Origin: Asticcacaulis machinosus
Lineage (GTDB): Bacteria; Pseudomonadota; Alphaproteobacteria; Caulobacterales; Caulobacteraceae
Assembly (NCBI RefSeq): GCF_028550435.1
Contig: NZ_JAQQKV010000001.1
Location: 1,550,001-1,614,000 of the forward strand
Reading direction: 5' to 3'
DNA length: 64,000 nt
Of the stretch, positions 7,496 to 17,849 are shown piece after piece (position 1 is the first letter of the stretch; every line of letters starts with the position of its first letter). Below the pieces are notes generated by a model that did not search any database, was not told where the DNA came from, and was given only the letters and a program-made list of their open reading frames with translations. The translations under genes and the position numbers were made by a program.

Positions 7496-8680
7496 TTACA
7501 CCTCAGCCTTAACCGCCTTGCCTGATTTCGCCTTGCGTTTGGCGCCGCGCGTGAAGTCATAGACCATCAGCCCGTCTTTTTCAGTGGGCGGCGTGCGCCA
7601 TTCTTCATGCCGCATGGCGGTTTGCGCATCGGCCACACCGGACGCCCAGTTTTCCAGCATGGTCACGCGCGAAAACTCATAATCTTTCGACTGGGTCTGG
7701 CATTGGGTCCCGCGGTGGATCAGGTGCACGATCGTCACCCGGTCATCTGACGCCAGTTCTTTCAGCGCCTGCACCTCCGCGCACGCCTTGATGTCATCGG
7801 GGATATGCTCAAACAGCGTGCGTATCGCCTGCCGCAGCACGTATTTTTGCAGGAACGCATCGGTGTTCAAGCGTGTGCGGCTGGAATAGGTGATGTCCTT
7901 GATGCGGGCATAGACTTCATCCAGCGTCTCCGGCATCTGCCCCTGCGCGTTAAACAGGTCGATCTGGAACACCAGCGTGTCTTCGTGCATATCCCCGACC
8001 CCGCCATGCAGCACGTAGGTCAGTGGCGTATTCGACACCACCCCGCCGTCCCAATAGGCTTCGCCATCGATCATTACTGCCGGAAAGCCGGGCGGCAGGG
8101 CACCCGACGCCATGATGTGTTCAGGGGTGATGGTGCGTTCACGATTGTCGAAATAGACGAAATTGCCGCTGGTGACATGCACGGCCCCAAGGCTTAAGCG
8201 GATATCGCCGTCATTCAACCGCTTGAAATCGATGTGTTTCAGCAGCGTATCCCTGAGCGGTGACACATCATAAAAGCTGGTCTCAGACGGCAGCATCCAC
8301 GGCATAGAAAAGGCCGCCTGCGCACTGGGCCGGAAAAACCCAGGTACGCCCTGAAACATGCTCCATAGGCCGCTCATCTGGCGGAAGCTGGTGTTAAACC
8401 ACGGATTGAGATTGCTCAGGCCATCGGTAGGAAAGGCGGTCGATATCTGTTCCCAGAACGAGGTCAGTTTGGCCATGCGCTGATCCGGGGCATTGCCGGC
8501 AATGATCGCCGCATTGATCGCCCCGATCGACACGCCGGCGATCCAGTTGGGCTCAATGCCGTGGGCGTGCAAAACCTGATAGGCCCCGGCCTGATATGAG
8601 CCCAGCGCCCCGCCGCCTTGCAGCACCAGCACCACCTGCTCATAGTGAGCGGCCAGTTTCTCAATCGCATCCATTTTCAT
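7496..8680 (-). CDS. Patatin-like phospholipase (DUF3734)
   Basis: 394 residues. The patatin catalytic machinery is complete: a QGGGALGSYQAG oxyanion loop near residues 21-32, nucleophile Ser51 in GVSIGA, and catalytic Asp in YWDGGVVSNTPL near residue 216. The C-terminal DUF3734 region ends in a Lys-rich tail. No signal peptide is seen, so the enzyme probably acts in the cytoplasm on membrane lipids. Two adjacent starts (residues 1 and 3) are possible. Role likely in lipid turnover or polyhydroxyalkanoate-granule biology, as for related proteins; this is inference. Confidence 0.9.
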   Translation of the reverse strand: MKMDAIEKLAAHYEQVVLVLQGGGALGSYQAGAYQVLHAHGIEPNWIAGVSIGAINAAIIAGNAPDQRMAKLTSFWEQISTAFPTDGLSNLNPWFNTSFRQMSGLWSMFQGVPGFFRPSAQAAFSMPWMLPSETSFYDVSPLRDTLLKHIDFKRLNDGDIRLSLGAVHVTSGNFVYFDNRERTITPEHIMASGALPPGFPAVMIDGEAYWDGGVVSNTPLTYVLHGGVGDMHEDTLVFQIDLFNAQGQMPETLDEVYARIKDITYSSRTRLNTDAFLQKYVLRQAIRTLFEHIPDDIKACAEVQALKELASDDRVTIVHLIHRGTQCQTQSKDYEFSRVTMLENWASGVADAQTAMRHEEWRTPPTEKDGLMVYDFTRGAKRKAKSGKAVKAEV

Positions 8681-8791
8681 TTCGGCACCTTTTTCATCAG
8701 CGCCCGAAATTACCTGCTGCGATGCAAAAGGTCACGCCTTGTGGGGTATGCTCTCCGAAAGTTGATCACGCGCTGAAAGAGCGCAGCGTTA

Positions 8792-8817
8792 GGTCAAGGG
8801 GGCAAGCCCCCTTGACC
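8792..8817. repeat. Perfect 12-bp hairpin
   Basis: GGTCAAGGGGGC and its exact complement are separated by only two bases. It lies upstream of the patatin gene, 110 bp from its start, and has no T-run on either side, so it is not a canonical terminator. Confidence 0.6.
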
Positions 8818-8849
8818 CGAAACTTGGCGCAGGTGGCAATAACAACGCT

Positions 8850-9125
8850 AAATCTTATACTCCCCCACCGCACCTTGCTTCAGGTTTTGCGGCGCTATGT
8901 CATGTGGGGGAGGTGGCGCGGCGCGCAAGCGACGTGACGGAGGGGGGCTTAATAGGTATTCCGAGTGCAGCAGCCCCCCACCGTCACGCCTACGGCGTGC
9001 CACCTCCCCCACATGACAAACCAACGTTAAACCTGACGCAAAGTGCGGTGGGGGAGTGTAAGATTTATACCTCCCCGGCGTGCCGGGGAGGGGGACCATG
9101 AGCGAAGCGAAATGGTGGTGGGGGC
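8850..9125. repeat. Large mosaic palindromic repeat R2
   Basis: A long imperfect inverted repeat. The left arm begins AATCTTATACTCCCCCACCGCAC (split here: AATCTTATAC, TCCCCCACCGCAC) near 8851 and its complement ends near 9068. Inner arms carry CATGTGGGGGAGGTGG and its complement, with CCGTCACG/CGTGACGG closer to the centre. A further CCTCCCCGGCGTGCCGGGGAGG hairpin lies at about 9072-9094. This fills most of the 450-bp space between the patatin and SIMPL genes. Confidence 0.8.
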
Positions 9126-9131
9126 TCTTCT

Positions 9132-10016
9132 TTAATTCAACCCATAAACCACGCAGGCCTTGGCCGTCAGTTCGCGTAAGGGCGGAGCCTGAATGAACGG
9201 ATTTTGCGCGGCCTTGGCTTCCAGAGCCTCGACGGGTGACGCAGGCGCAGGCGCGGCCATCATAGCGGGCGGTGAATCGTAAGTGACACGATCCTGCTTA
9301 CGCGTTCCCATAACCGTAATCGCCTGAGTGTCATCATAGGATTCCGGCGCACCCCGCGCCAGTATATCCGTCTCACAGGCCCGGCCCGTCGGGTCGATCA
9401 CCTTGACCTTACCCAGCACGGCACCGGCATCGGCTGCCGCCGATTTGGCCCGGCGGGCCGCATCCTTCACCGCTTCGGAATAAAGCCAGGACTTGGTTTC
9501 ATTGGACGGCTCCAGATTAAAATAGATCTGCGCCGTTGACGTCGGATTGGCCGCCAGCACCAGCGCATAGGCCCGCTCCAGCACCGCCATATCGCGCACC
9601 TGAAGCGTCAGCCCCAGATTGACCTGATAGGCATCGATCTTATCACCGCGCTGGTTTTCGATCCGGTTGCCGTCTTTGTCCTTGTACTGCTCATAGAGGG
9701 CGCGCATGGTGAAGGACGTCGAAATCTGCACCTTATCGGCGCCCAGTTTTTTGAGCGCCTCATTCAGCGCTTTCGTCTGGGCGATGGCTTTGTTCTGCGC
9801 CTCTTCAGCGGTCTTGCCGACCGTCTGGAACTGGGCCGAGAAATTGGCACGGTTGGCCTCCACCTCCGTGCGCACAAAGCCGGTCTGGGTGATGACGCTT
9901 TCCTTCATCCACCACGGCGCCTTGTCATACGGATAGGCATTGGCCGCAGGCGCCATTTGCGCCACAGCCGTTCCAGCCAGCGCGATCAGTGATGCGGTTA
10001 AAATGAGTGTACGCAT
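9132..10016 (-). CDS. SIMPL-domain (DUF541) periplasmic protein
   Basis: 294 residues with a signal peptide ending GTAVA|QM. The region from about residue 40 to 250 fits the SIMPL/DUF541 fold of stress-related periplasmic proteins (BP26/OMP28-like): VRTEVEANRANFSAQFQ, NEALKKLGADKVQISTSF, and the paired helix AVKDAARRAKSAAADAG. These proteins can form ring- or channel-like oligomers, but their biochemical role is unclear. The C-terminal Ala/Pro-rich part has one Cys (KACVVYGLN). Confidence 0.85.
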   Translation of the reverse strand: MRTLILTASLIALAGTAVAQMAPAANAYPYDKAPWWMKESVITQTGFVRTEVEANRANFSAQFQTVGKTAEEAQNKAIAQTKALNEALKKLGADKVQISTSFTMRALYEQYKDKDGNRIENQRGDKIDAYQVNLGLTLQVRDMAVLERAYALVLAANPTSTAQIYFNLEPSNETKSWLYSEAVKDAARRAKSAAADAGAVLGKVKVIDPTGRACETDILARGAPESYDDTQAITVMGTRKQDRVTYDSPPAMMAAPAPASPVEALEAKAAQNPFIQAPPLRELTAKACVVYGLN

Positions 10017-10083
10017 AGTCCCTCTCCCTCGATGATTGTATCGGCAGAGTTGTAACAGAATGCGTCGATTTTAAGGAAAAGAA

Positions 10084-11370
10084 TTACGCCTCTTTCCTCA
10101 GACGCTCCACAAAGGCACGCACCTTATCATGCAGGTTCAGCGCCTCATCGGATACGGTCTCAAGGCCGCTGCGTACCTGCCCCACCGTCTGGGTCGTTTC
10201 GCGCGCCACATCGGCTACGGTTTGCAGCGAATGGGTCACTTCGCCTGTCCCCTGGGCCGCCAGAGCCACGTTCTGTGAGATACGCTGGGTGGCCCCTGAT
10301 TGCATCTCAACCGTGTCGGCAATCACCACCGAGATTTCATTGATCTGCTCAATGGTTTCAGCAATGGCGCGGATGGCCGATTCGGTCTGACCGGTCGCGG
10401 CCTGAATATCGCTGATCTGGGCCGAGATTTCTTCGGTTGCCTTGGCCGTCTGCTGGGCCAGAGATTTAACCTCAGAGGCCACCACCGCAAAGCCACGCCC
10501 GGCCTCACCGGCGCGGGCCGCCTCGATCGTGGCATTCAGCGCCAGAAGGTTGGTTTGCGACGCAATGGTCTGGATCAGCTTGATGACATCGCCGATGCGC
10601 TCCGCCGCGGCCACCAGACGGTTGACGGTTTCCTGAGTATTGGCCGCCTGCTGCACGGCGTCGCGGGCAATGGTGGTGGAACGCCCGACCTGCTCACCGA
10701 TCGCGCCGATTGACGACGCCAGATCCTGAGTGGCCTCAGATACCGTGGTGACATTGCTGTTGGTCTGACCGTTGATCGAGACCACGCTTTGCGACTGGCG
10801 CGAGGTTTCTTCGGCGGAGTGCATCAGGGTGGCGACAATGCCGGACAGGTCATCACTGGCGCGGGAAATCGCGTCAACACTGGCCCCGACATCACCTTGC
10901 AAACTGTCGGCCAGATCGCGGAACTCCGCCCGGCGACGGCTGATTTGTTCGGCAGCATTCATGTCCTGAAGCTGGGCCACCGCATAGGGCTTCCCGCCCA
11001 GGGTCATCAGGGTGACGGTGGCGATGACCTCAAAGATGGTGCCGTCTTCACGCACATAATTGGTCGGCCCCGTCCACTTGCCGTCACGGGCAATAGCGGC
11101 TTCGGTATTTTTGGCCATCTCAATCGCCGTTCGGCCTTCGGGCTGCTGAGCGGCGAAAAACGAGGATACGGGCTTGCCCAGATAGTCGGATTTGTGGCGG
11201 GCGCGAATGCCGTGCGCAAAGGCAGTATTGAGGTACACCAGCCCCTCCTCACCCGGCGTCAGGGCGTTGACAAATACCGGTGAGGTCAGGGCCTCCAGCG
11301 TTGCCGTCAGCAACTCAAACTCACCTGTTGCCTGATGCTGCTGTTTTTTAGCCAGACCAAATACCGCCAT
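10084..11370 (-). CDS. Soluble methyl-accepting chemotaxis protein with N-terminal PAS domain
   Basis: 428 residues without transmembrane segments. A PAS domain spans about residues 20-145 (LVYLNTAFAHGI, LGKPVSSFF, YVREDGTIFEVIATVTL), followed by a helical linker and the MCP signalling domain with the hairpin tip IASQTNLLALNATIEAARAGE-type motif around residue 275. The tip indicates CheA/CheW coupling. It probably senses an internal ligand or redox state. No che genes are nearby, so it is an orphan receptor. No C-terminal CheR-docking pentapeptide is seen. Confidence 0.92.
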   Translation of the reverse strand: MAVFGLAKKQQHQATGEFELLTATLEALTSPVFVNALTPGEEGLVYLNTAFAHGIRARHKSDYLGKPVSSFFAAQQPEGRTAIEMAKNTEAAIARDGKWTGPTNYVREDGTIFEVIATVTLMTLGGKPYAVAQLQDMNAAEQISRRRAEFRDLADSLQGDVGASVDAISRASDDLSGIVATLMHSAEETSRQSQSVVSINGQTNSNVTTVSEATQDLASSIGAIGEQVGRSTTIARDAVQQAANTQETVNRLVAAAERIGDVIKLIQTIASQTNLLALNATIEAARAGEAGRGFAVVASEVKSLAQQTAKATEEISAQISDIQAATGQTESAIRAIAETIEQINEISVVIADTVEMQSGATQRISQNVALAAQGTGEVTHSLQTVADVARETTQTVGQVRSGLETVSDEALNLHDKVRAFVERLRKEA

Positions 11371-11447
11371 ACCCTTAAATCCCTTAAGCGCGAAACTTGC
11401 GGGCCACGATGGCGGATTAACTCTAATTTTGTGTAAACCGCGAACGC

Positions 11448-12359
11448 CTACCCGCGCGTTTTCAACCAGGCTTTCGCCCGCACTTCACCGCGGCGTTGTT
11501 CATCCGGGGTGATTTTGGTGCGCAGGTAGTCACGCACCTCCAGAGCCGCCTGTTTCTGGGTCTTGTCAGGTGTGTGACTGGCGATTTCCGCCCATTTATA
11601 AGCTTCCGCGGGATCACGCGGCACGCCTTGGCCGCCCAGGCACAGATAGGCGTATTTAAGCTGCGACAGCACATGACCCATATTGGCCGCCTCTTCGAAA
11701 TAGGTCACGGCGCGGATGGGACTGGCCAGATCACCGCTTAAGGGGTCGGCATAGATTTCGCCAAGGCTATAAAGCGCGTTCATATCCCCGCGAGCGGCGG
11801 CCTTCTGAAACCACGGTAAAGCCTCAGCCAACTGACCCTGGCCCTTAAGTTCCTCAGCATAGCGATTAAGCGCCGGGCCATAGCCGGCATCGGTCGATTG
11901 CTGCAGCAACTGCGCGGTTTTAACCGGATCGGGCTTTAGTCCCCCCAAGCTCTTGGCGTGGTACTGCGCCAATTGATACTGGGCGCGGCCATCACCGCCA
12001 CGCGCGGCCTCTCCATACCAATGGGCGGCCAGTCTGAAGCTTGCGGCATCACCTTTGCGGTCATAGATATCCGCCAGTCCCATCATGGCTGGGACATGGC
12101 TTTGGGCGGCGGCTTTTTCGTACCATTTGATCGCCTCAGCCTCATTACGATCCTTGCCGGTATCGGCAACAATGGCCTTGATGTATTGAGATTGCGGATC
12201 GCCCATGATCTGCGCACGGGCATAGGTCACCCATTCGTTTTCGCCACTGGGAGACGTATCCGCTGTGAAATAGATCGCCGCAGCCCCGCCCGCCAGGGCC
12301 ACCGGAACCAACAGCCAGACCCACAGGCCTTTTGAGGCTTTACGTTTTTTAGTCTTCAC
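11448..12359 (-). CDS. Sel1-repeat (TPR-like) protein with N-terminal membrane anchor
   Basis: 303 residues: a Lys/Arg-rich N-terminus, one transmembrane helix (about residues 12-30), then about five Sel1-like repeats recognisable by A-x-x-W(Y/F)-x-x-A-A-x-x-G-x-x-x-A patterns (KWYEKAAAQSHVPAM, HWYGEAARGGDGRAQ, PWFQKAAARGDMNAL, TYFEEAANMGHVLSQ). Sel1 proteins act as scaffolds in envelope or signalling complexes. The partner is unknown. Orientation is cytoplasmic N-terminus with repeats in the periplasm, by the positive-inside rule. Confidence 0.87.
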   Translation of the reverse strand: MKTKKRKASKGLWVWLLVPVALAGGAAAIYFTADTSPSGENEWVTYARAQIMGDPQSQYIKAIVADTGKDRNEAEAIKWYEKAAAQSHVPAMMGLADIYDRKGDAASFRLAAHWYGEAARGGDGRAQYQLAQYHAKSLGGLKPDPVKTAQLLQQSTDAGYGPALNRYAEELKGQGQLAEALPWFQKAAARGDMNALYSLGEIYADPLSGDLASPIRAVTYFEEAANMGHVLSQLKYAYLCLGGQGVPRDPAEAYKWAEIASHTPDKTQKQAALEVRDYLRTKITPDEQRRGEVRAKAWLKTRG

Positions 12360-12490
12360 TCAAGTCAGCCCCAGCACAGTCCCAAAGACGATCTCAACGA
12401 TTCGCTTAGACCTGATTATACCGGCGCGGCTTGCAATTGCCACCCTGCCCGCCTGACACGCGAAGCTTTTACCGCCTTACCCCAAATGCC

Positions 12491-15400
12491 CTATCCCGGC
12501 CAACGCAGATCAAGCGTGACCGGATAGTCGGGATTGAGGATCAGCGGCGGTGGCTTAAGGCGCCCCGGCGTATGGGTCGGGGCCTCAAAGCGCGACAATC
12601 TGCGCCCTTCGGCCTCGTTCTCATTAAGCGGCAGGGTCTCATAGTTGCGCCCGCCCGGATGGATGACATGATAGCGGCACCCGCCGATTGAGCGTTCCAG
12701 CCGCGTATCAATCACGTCGAAATTGAGCGGCGTATTGATCGGCAGATTGGGATGCAGGGCGCTGTAAGGTGCCCAGGCCTTATAGCGGACACCGGCGACC
12801 TGTGTGCCCAGATCACGGGTCGGGTTCAGCGGCAACCGGCGGCCATTGCAAGTCACCACATGCTGTGACGACACCGCCCCTTTGAGCGCAATCTGCAAGC
12901 GCTCAACAGAGGAATCAACTCCGCGCGAGGTGCCACCGCCCGATTGTTCTTCGCCCATGACCGGCCACGGCTCCAGCGCGTTCCTGAGTTCCAGCGTGAC
13001 ATCGCCGATCTGAATGTGGCCGACCTGCGGGAAACGGAAATCAAAGAACGGCACAAACCAGTCAGGGCTGAATTTGAACCCGCCCTGATTAAGGTGGGCC
13101 AAGACCTCATTCAGGTCCTCGCGCACATAGTGTTCCAGCATGTATTTGTCATGCAGCATCGTGCCCCAGCGCACCAGCTTAGAGGTGTAGGGCTTCTTCC
13201 AGAACAGGGCCACAAGTGCCCGTATCAGCAGCGTCTGAATGAGGTTCATCTGTGGATGGGGCGACATTTCAAAGCCGCGCATCTCAAGCAGGCCCAGACG
13301 ACCACGGTCGCTGTCGGGGCTATAGAGCTTATCGATGCAGAACTCCGCGCGGTGGGTATTGCCGGTCAGATCGACCAGCAGATTGCGCAGCAAACGGTCG
13401 ACCAGCCAGGGCGGCACATCGCCGGCATCCGGCGCGTCAGGGATGCTGTTGAAGGCGATTTCCAGCTCATAGAGCGAATCGTGACGGGCTTCGTCGATAC
13501 GCGGGGCCTGAGAGGTCGGCCCGATATATAGCCCGGAAAACAGGTAGGACAGCGACGGGTGGTTCTGCCAGAAGGCGATCATCGAACGCAGCACATCGGG
13601 GCGGCGCAAAAACGGGCTGTCGTCGGGCTTTTGCGCGCCCATGACAATGTGGTTGCCGCCACCGGTGCCGACGCGCTTACCATCGATCATGAACTTATCG
13701 GCGATCAGGCGCGCGGATTGCGCTTCTTCATAGACCGTGTTCGTGATGAACTTCAGTTCCTCCCAGTTACGGGCGGGCTGGATGTTGACCTCGATCACGC
13801 CGGGGTCAGGCGTGACGCTCATGGATTCGACGCGATGATCGCGCGGCGGCGCGTAGCCTTCGATAATGACCGGGGTTTTCAGGTGGCTGGCGACCGCTTC
13901 AATGGCCGAAATCAGATCAAGATAATGCTCGATATAGCTGAGCGGCGGCAGGAACAGGAACAGTTTGCCCTGACGCACTTCGGCGCAGATGGCACTTCGT
14001 ATCAGGCCATTGGGGCCATCATCTGATGCTGCAATTTCTGCCGTCATCTGGGCGAGATTAGCCGCCACAGCCGTCGCCGCCTCAGCTAACGCCCCGTCTT
14101 CGGCATAGGGCGAGCGCGGCGGGAAAACATGCTCATTGACCAGCGCCTGATCGACCAGCGGCAAGGCCCCCAAGGGCAGGCGCAGCCCGACCGGCGAGTC
14201 GCCGGGGATCAGCATCATCTTGTCGGTGCGGAACCTCCATGCGTTCGACAGCCAGCCACCGGTCTTGGCCGAAAAGGCCAGCGGCAGAACATAACCGGTC
14301 GGCTTACCCACATTGGCATCCAGTTGCGCCTGAAGCCGCTTACGCTCGGTCGCCTCAAACACATCCGCCTTGAGCATTTCACCCTCAAGCGGGATGCGCT
14401 GCTCTTTCCACAGCAGGTAAGGAATATCCTCATAGGCCGGGAGAACGCGGCCCTGCGGCACACCCAGCACACGGGTCAATGTGGTGAGAAACGTCTCCGC
14501 GACTTCTGGCTTAAGGTCTGCGGCCTTGTCAGGGTCAGCCAGTAACGACTGATCCAGCCATATCGGCGTCTTATCCAGCCGCCAGAACATGTTCATCGCC
14601 CAACGCGGCAGGATTTCACCCGGATACCACTTGCCCTGCGCATGGTGCGCCAGAGCCCCAATCGCAAACTTGGCCGCCAGACGCTGAAACAGGTCGTAGC
14701 CCAGTTTCTTCTTGGCATCCGACAGGGCCGTGAAATGCCACTCATCGCCCGTGCGGTCATCAAGCGACACAAAGGTCGGCTCCCCGCCCATGGTCAGGCG
14801 GACATCCTGCTTAATCAGCGCCTCATCGACCTTTTGGCCCAGAGCATCGATGCGCTTCCACTCGCCGTCAGTATAGGGCTTGGTGACGCGGCGGCTTTCA
14901 TAGATGCGCTCAATCGTCATCTCATGGTGCAGGGTCGATTGCGCGACCTCAAGACTGCCGGAAATGGGGGCGGCCGATGACGGGTTTGGCGTACAGCACA
15001 AAGGAATATGGCCTTCGCCGGTAAACAGGCCCGATGTGGGATCAAGTCCGATCCAGCCCGCCCCCGGCAGATAAACCTCGCACCAGGCATGCAGGTCGGT
15101 AAAGTCGTGATCCGTCCCCGATGGCCCGTCGAGCGATTTCACATCGGCTTTTAACTGGATCAGGTAACCGGAGGCAAAGCGCGTCGCCAGCCCTTTGTGG
15201 CGCAGAATCTGGCACATGAGCCAGGCCATGTCGCGGCACGACCCGCTTTTGAGGGCAAGCGTTTCCGCGCAGGTCTGCACCCCCGGCTCCATGCGGATGG
15301 TGTAGCCCAAATCGCCGTTGAGTTTTTGGTTTAGCGCCACCAGATAGTTTATGGTCGGTGTCGCCTCATCTGAAATCCCAGCCACATAACTCATCAGCAG

Positions 15401-15775
15401 CGGATCGGAATCCTTGATCTCAAGATAGGGCGCCAGCTCTTCCTTAAGCGCCGGATCATAGACAAACGGGATTTTCTCGGCCGTCGGTTCCAGAAAGAAA
15501 TCGAACGGGTTAAAGACCTTGATTTCCGACACCAGATCGACCTCGACCCGGAAATGGCTGGTCTTTTCGGGGAACACGATCCGCGCCAGATAGTTGCCGA
15601 ACGGATCCTGCTGCCAGTTGATGAAATGGTTGGCAGGCTCGACCTTTAGCGCGTAGGACTGGACATTGGCGCGGGCGTGTGGGGCGGGTCGCAATCTGAT
15701 CGTTTGCATCCCCAGACTAATGGGCCGATCATAGCGATAATCGGTGACGTGATGCAGAGCCGTCAGGATACCCAT
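12491..15775 (-). CDS. Transglutaminase-like / DUF2126 large protein
   Basis: 1094 residues. An N-terminal bacterial transglutaminase beta-region (YDRPISLGMQTIRLRP) is followed by a transglutaminase core with Cys180 (SGSCRDMAWL), His229 (DLHAWCEVY) and Asp245 (GLDPTSGL). The remaining roughly 800 residues are DUF2126, with MGGEPTFVSLDDR, GGGNHIVMG and EMRGFEMSPHPQM. DUF2126 resembles glutamine-synthetase/amidoligase-type folds in published analyses as I recall them. It is transcribed divergently from the other members of the cluster (15922-20437) and shares the 146-bp intergenic region with them. No signal peptide. Probably makes or breaks isopeptide/amide links in an unknown peptide. Confidence 0.92.
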   Translation of the reverse strand: MGILTALHHVTDYRYDRPISLGMQTIRLRPAPHARANVQSYALKVEPANHFINWQQDPFGNYLARIVFPEKTSHFRVEVDLVSEIKVFNPFDFFLEPTAEKIPFVYDPALKEELAPYLEIKDSDPLLMSYVAGISDEATPTINYLVALNQKLNGDLGYTIRMEPGVQTCAETLALKSGSCRDMAWLMCQILRHKGLATRFASGYLIQLKADVKSLDGPSGTDHDFTDLHAWCEVYLPGAGWIGLDPTSGLFTGEGHIPLCCTPNPSSAAPISGSLEVAQSTLHHEMTIERIYESRRVTKPYTDGEWKRIDALGQKVDEALIKQDVRLTMGGEPTFVSLDDRTGDEWHFTALSDAKKKLGYDLFQRLAAKFAIGALAHHAQGKWYPGEILPRWAMNMFWRLDKTPIWLDQSLLADPDKAADLKPEVAETFLTTLTRVLGVPQGRVLPAYEDIPYLLWKEQRIPLEGEMLKADVFEATERKRLQAQLDANVGKPTGYVLPLAFSAKTGGWLSNAWRFRTDKMMLIPGDSPVGLRLPLGALPLVDQALVNEHVFPPRSPYAEDGALAEAATAVAANLAQMTAEIAASDDGPNGLIRSAICAEVRQGKLFLFLPPLSYIEHYLDLISAIEAVASHLKTPVIIEGYAPPRDHRVESMSVTPDPGVIEVNIQPARNWEELKFITNTVYEEAQSARLIADKFMIDGKRVGTGGGNHIVMGAQKPDDSPFLRRPDVLRSMIAFWQNHPSLSYLFSGLYIGPTSQAPRIDEARHDSLYELEIAFNSIPDAPDAGDVPPWLVDRLLRNLLVDLTGNTHRAEFCIDKLYSPDSDRGRLGLLEMRGFEMSPHPQMNLIQTLLIRALVALFWKKPYTSKLVRWGTMLHDKYMLEHYVREDLNEVLAHLNQGGFKFSPDWFVPFFDFRFPQVGHIQIGDVTLELRNALEPWPVMGEEQSGGGTSRGVDSSVERLQIALKGAVSSQHVVTCNGRRLPLNPTRDLGTQVAGVRYKAWAPYSALHPNLPINTPLNFDVIDTRLERSIGGCRYHVIHPGGRNYETLPLNENEAEGRRLSRFEAPTHTPGRLKPPPLILNPDYPVTLDLRWPG

Positions 15776-15921
15776 AGATTTAACCTTTAAACTGTTTTCG
15801 CGTCACGAATCTGTAACAGGCCCGTTACGAATCCGAAAAAAAATTGTAACCATACGCTCATCAGGGACTAGACAACCGCATCGCAAAAAAGTCTAGTTGC
15901 ATTGCGGCACGAGGATAAAAA

Positions 15922-17811
15922 TTGTTAAGTGACATCTCATCCGACATTTTAGCTTTTAGTTTCGATGGCTTATCGTCACCGACCATAGACCTGAAATTTC
16001 GCGCCGGCCCGCAAAAAGGCGACCACACCCACGGCTGGGGACTGGCCTGGTATCCGGCCGACACCCGCGCGGCTATGGTCGCCAAAGACCCCGCCGCCCG
16101 CGATACGACCTCCCTCAAAGACGCGATGAGCGACTGGGAAGGGTTCCGCTCGACCATCTTTTTCTGCAAGGTGCGTGGGGCCGCGTCAGGCTATACCCAC
16201 CTTGAAACCCAGCCGTTCACGCGGTCTTTTGCGGGGCAGGACTGGGTGTTCATGCACAATGGCAACCTAGATAAAAACGCCCTGTCAAAGCTGCACCATA
16301 ATAAGTCGATTTTCCTTGAGCCGCTGGGCCGCACCGATTCTGAGCTAGCGCTGGTGTTTTTGCTGGGCCGGATTCAAGATGCCGGGGCGCGCACACTGGC
16401 TGAGGTCGATCATAAGGTTTTGGCGGGCTGGTTCGGGCAGCTTGACGATCTGGGCTCGGCCGACATGGCCATATCCGACGGTGTGACCCTGTGTGTGTTT
16501 TATGGCTCCAACTCTCAGTCGGAACTGTACTACAGTCGCCTCAAGCCACCGCACGAAGACGAAGCCTTCACCTCGGATGCCGCGTCTTTTGCTATATCCA
16601 ACCCGCGCGATACGTTTCGCACGGCACTGGTGTTTTCGTCCTCGCCGTTTCAGACCGGCGAGTGGACGAAGATGCAAGGCGGCCAGTTAATCATCGCCCG
16701 GCGCGGTTCTATGGTCTGGACCAATAAGGACGCGGTTAAACCCAAACCCGCGCCCCCCAGCCAGCAGGTCGCCCCTGCCGCCACCTCAGCCCTGAGAAGC
16801 CGCGGCTTCAATGAGGCTCAGGCCCAGTCACAGCAGCTATCGATTGCCCAGTCGCTTCAGCAGATGGGCAATGTCTCAAAATACGTCATCAATACCCGCT
16901 CGATCACCCAGACCCCGGACGGCAGCCCGCTGCTGTACCGGCTCTATGACCTCGTCCATTCGACCGAATATTCGTATGAAAAGCTGGTCGAGCATTCGAC
17001 CCACATTTTCCGCCTGCTGCCGGTCGAGGATCAAACGCAAGAAGTCATTCATTCGACTTTGAGCCTATCGGTCGAAGGCGAGGATGTGCGCTTTGAGGAT
17101 GTGTTCGGCAACCAGAACATTCACTATTCGATCATCAAGCCCTATAAGTCGCTGACGGTCAGCGCGCGCTCACTGGTCAAAATCTACGCCTCTCCGCCGG
17201 ATGATTATCGCCATGCTAGGCGTCAGTTGACGGTGCCGATTTCATGGATGCCGTGGCAGAACCAGATGATGGAGCCTTACATGCTCCTGCTGGAAATGCC
17301 GGAAACCCAGATTTCAGAATTGATGATCTATGCCCAGAGCTTTTCTGAGCGCAACGGCCGCAATCTGATGGAAACCCTGAACGATATCAATCAGACCATC
17401 TACCGCGATTTCAGCTATATTCCGGGCTCGACCTCTCTGTCGACGACGCCGTTTGATGTCTATGCGTCGCGCAAAGGGGTATGTCAGGATTTTGCCAATC
17501 TGTTCATCTGTCTGGCGCGGCTTCTGGGTGTGCCGGCGCGCTACCGGATGGGCTACATCTACACCGGCGCCAACTATGAGAATAAGATTCAGTCCGATGC
17601 CTCCCACGCCTGGGCCGAAGTCTATATTCCCTACATTGGCTGGCGCGGGTTTGATCCGACCAACGGCATCATGGTGACGCAGGATCATATCCGTGTCGCC
17701 TGCGGTCGGAACTATCTCGACGCCACGCCCACCTCGGGCACCATCTATCGTGGCGGCGGCAAGGAAACACTTCGGGTTCAGGTGACGATGAACGAGGTGT
17801 TTCAGACCTAA
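15922..17811 (+). CDS. Class II glutamine-amidotransferase-like domain fused to a transglutaminase
   Basis: 629 residues. Residues 1-265 have the class II amidotransferase (Ntn) fold: [52 protein letters not shown]. Residues 335-625 are an N-terminal transglutaminase region plus core with Cys521 ([10 protein letters not shown]), His562 ([11 protein letters not shown]) and Asp578 (GFDPTNG). The start is TTG 15922 with GAGGA 6 bp upstream; an in-frame TAA at 15916-15918 rules out an earlier start. The protein begins M-L-S, so the nucleophilic Cys2 of true amidotransferases is missing and the first domain may be non-catalytic. Linked by a Pro/Gln-rich stretch (270-315). Confidence 0.9.
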   Translation: MLSDISSDILAFSFDGLSSPTIDLKFRAGPQKGDHTHGWGLAWYPADTRAAMVAKDPAARDTTSLKDAMSDWEGFRSTIFFCKVRGAASGYTHLETQPFTRSFAGQDWVFMHNGNLDKNALSKLHHNKSIFLEPLGRTDSELALVFLLGRIQDAGARTLAEVDHKVLAGWFGQLDDLGSADMAISDGVTLCVFYGSNSQSELYYSRLKPPHEDEAFTSDAASFAISNPRDTFRTALVFSSSPFQTGEWTKMQGGQLIIARRGSMVWTNKDAVKPKPAPPSQQVAPAATSALRSRGFNEAQAQSQQLSIAQSLQQMGNVSKYVINTRSITQTPDGSPLLYRLYDLVHSTEYSYEKLVEHSTHIFRLLPVEDQTQEVIHSTLSLSVEGEDVRFEDVFGNQNIHYSIIKPYKSLTVSARSLVKIYASPPDDYRHARRQLTVPISWMPWQNQMMEPYMLLLEMPETQISELMIYAQSFSERNGRNLMETLNDINQTIYRDFSYIPGSTSLSTTPFDVYASRKGVCQDFANLFICLARLLGVPARYRMGYIYTGANYENKIQSDASHAWAEVYIPYIGWRGFDPTNGIMVTQDHIRVACGRNYLDATPTSGTIYRGGGKETLRVQVTMNEVFQT

Positions 17812-17849
17812 AACTACATTTTATAACAAAGCCAGACAGGGGATTTAAA

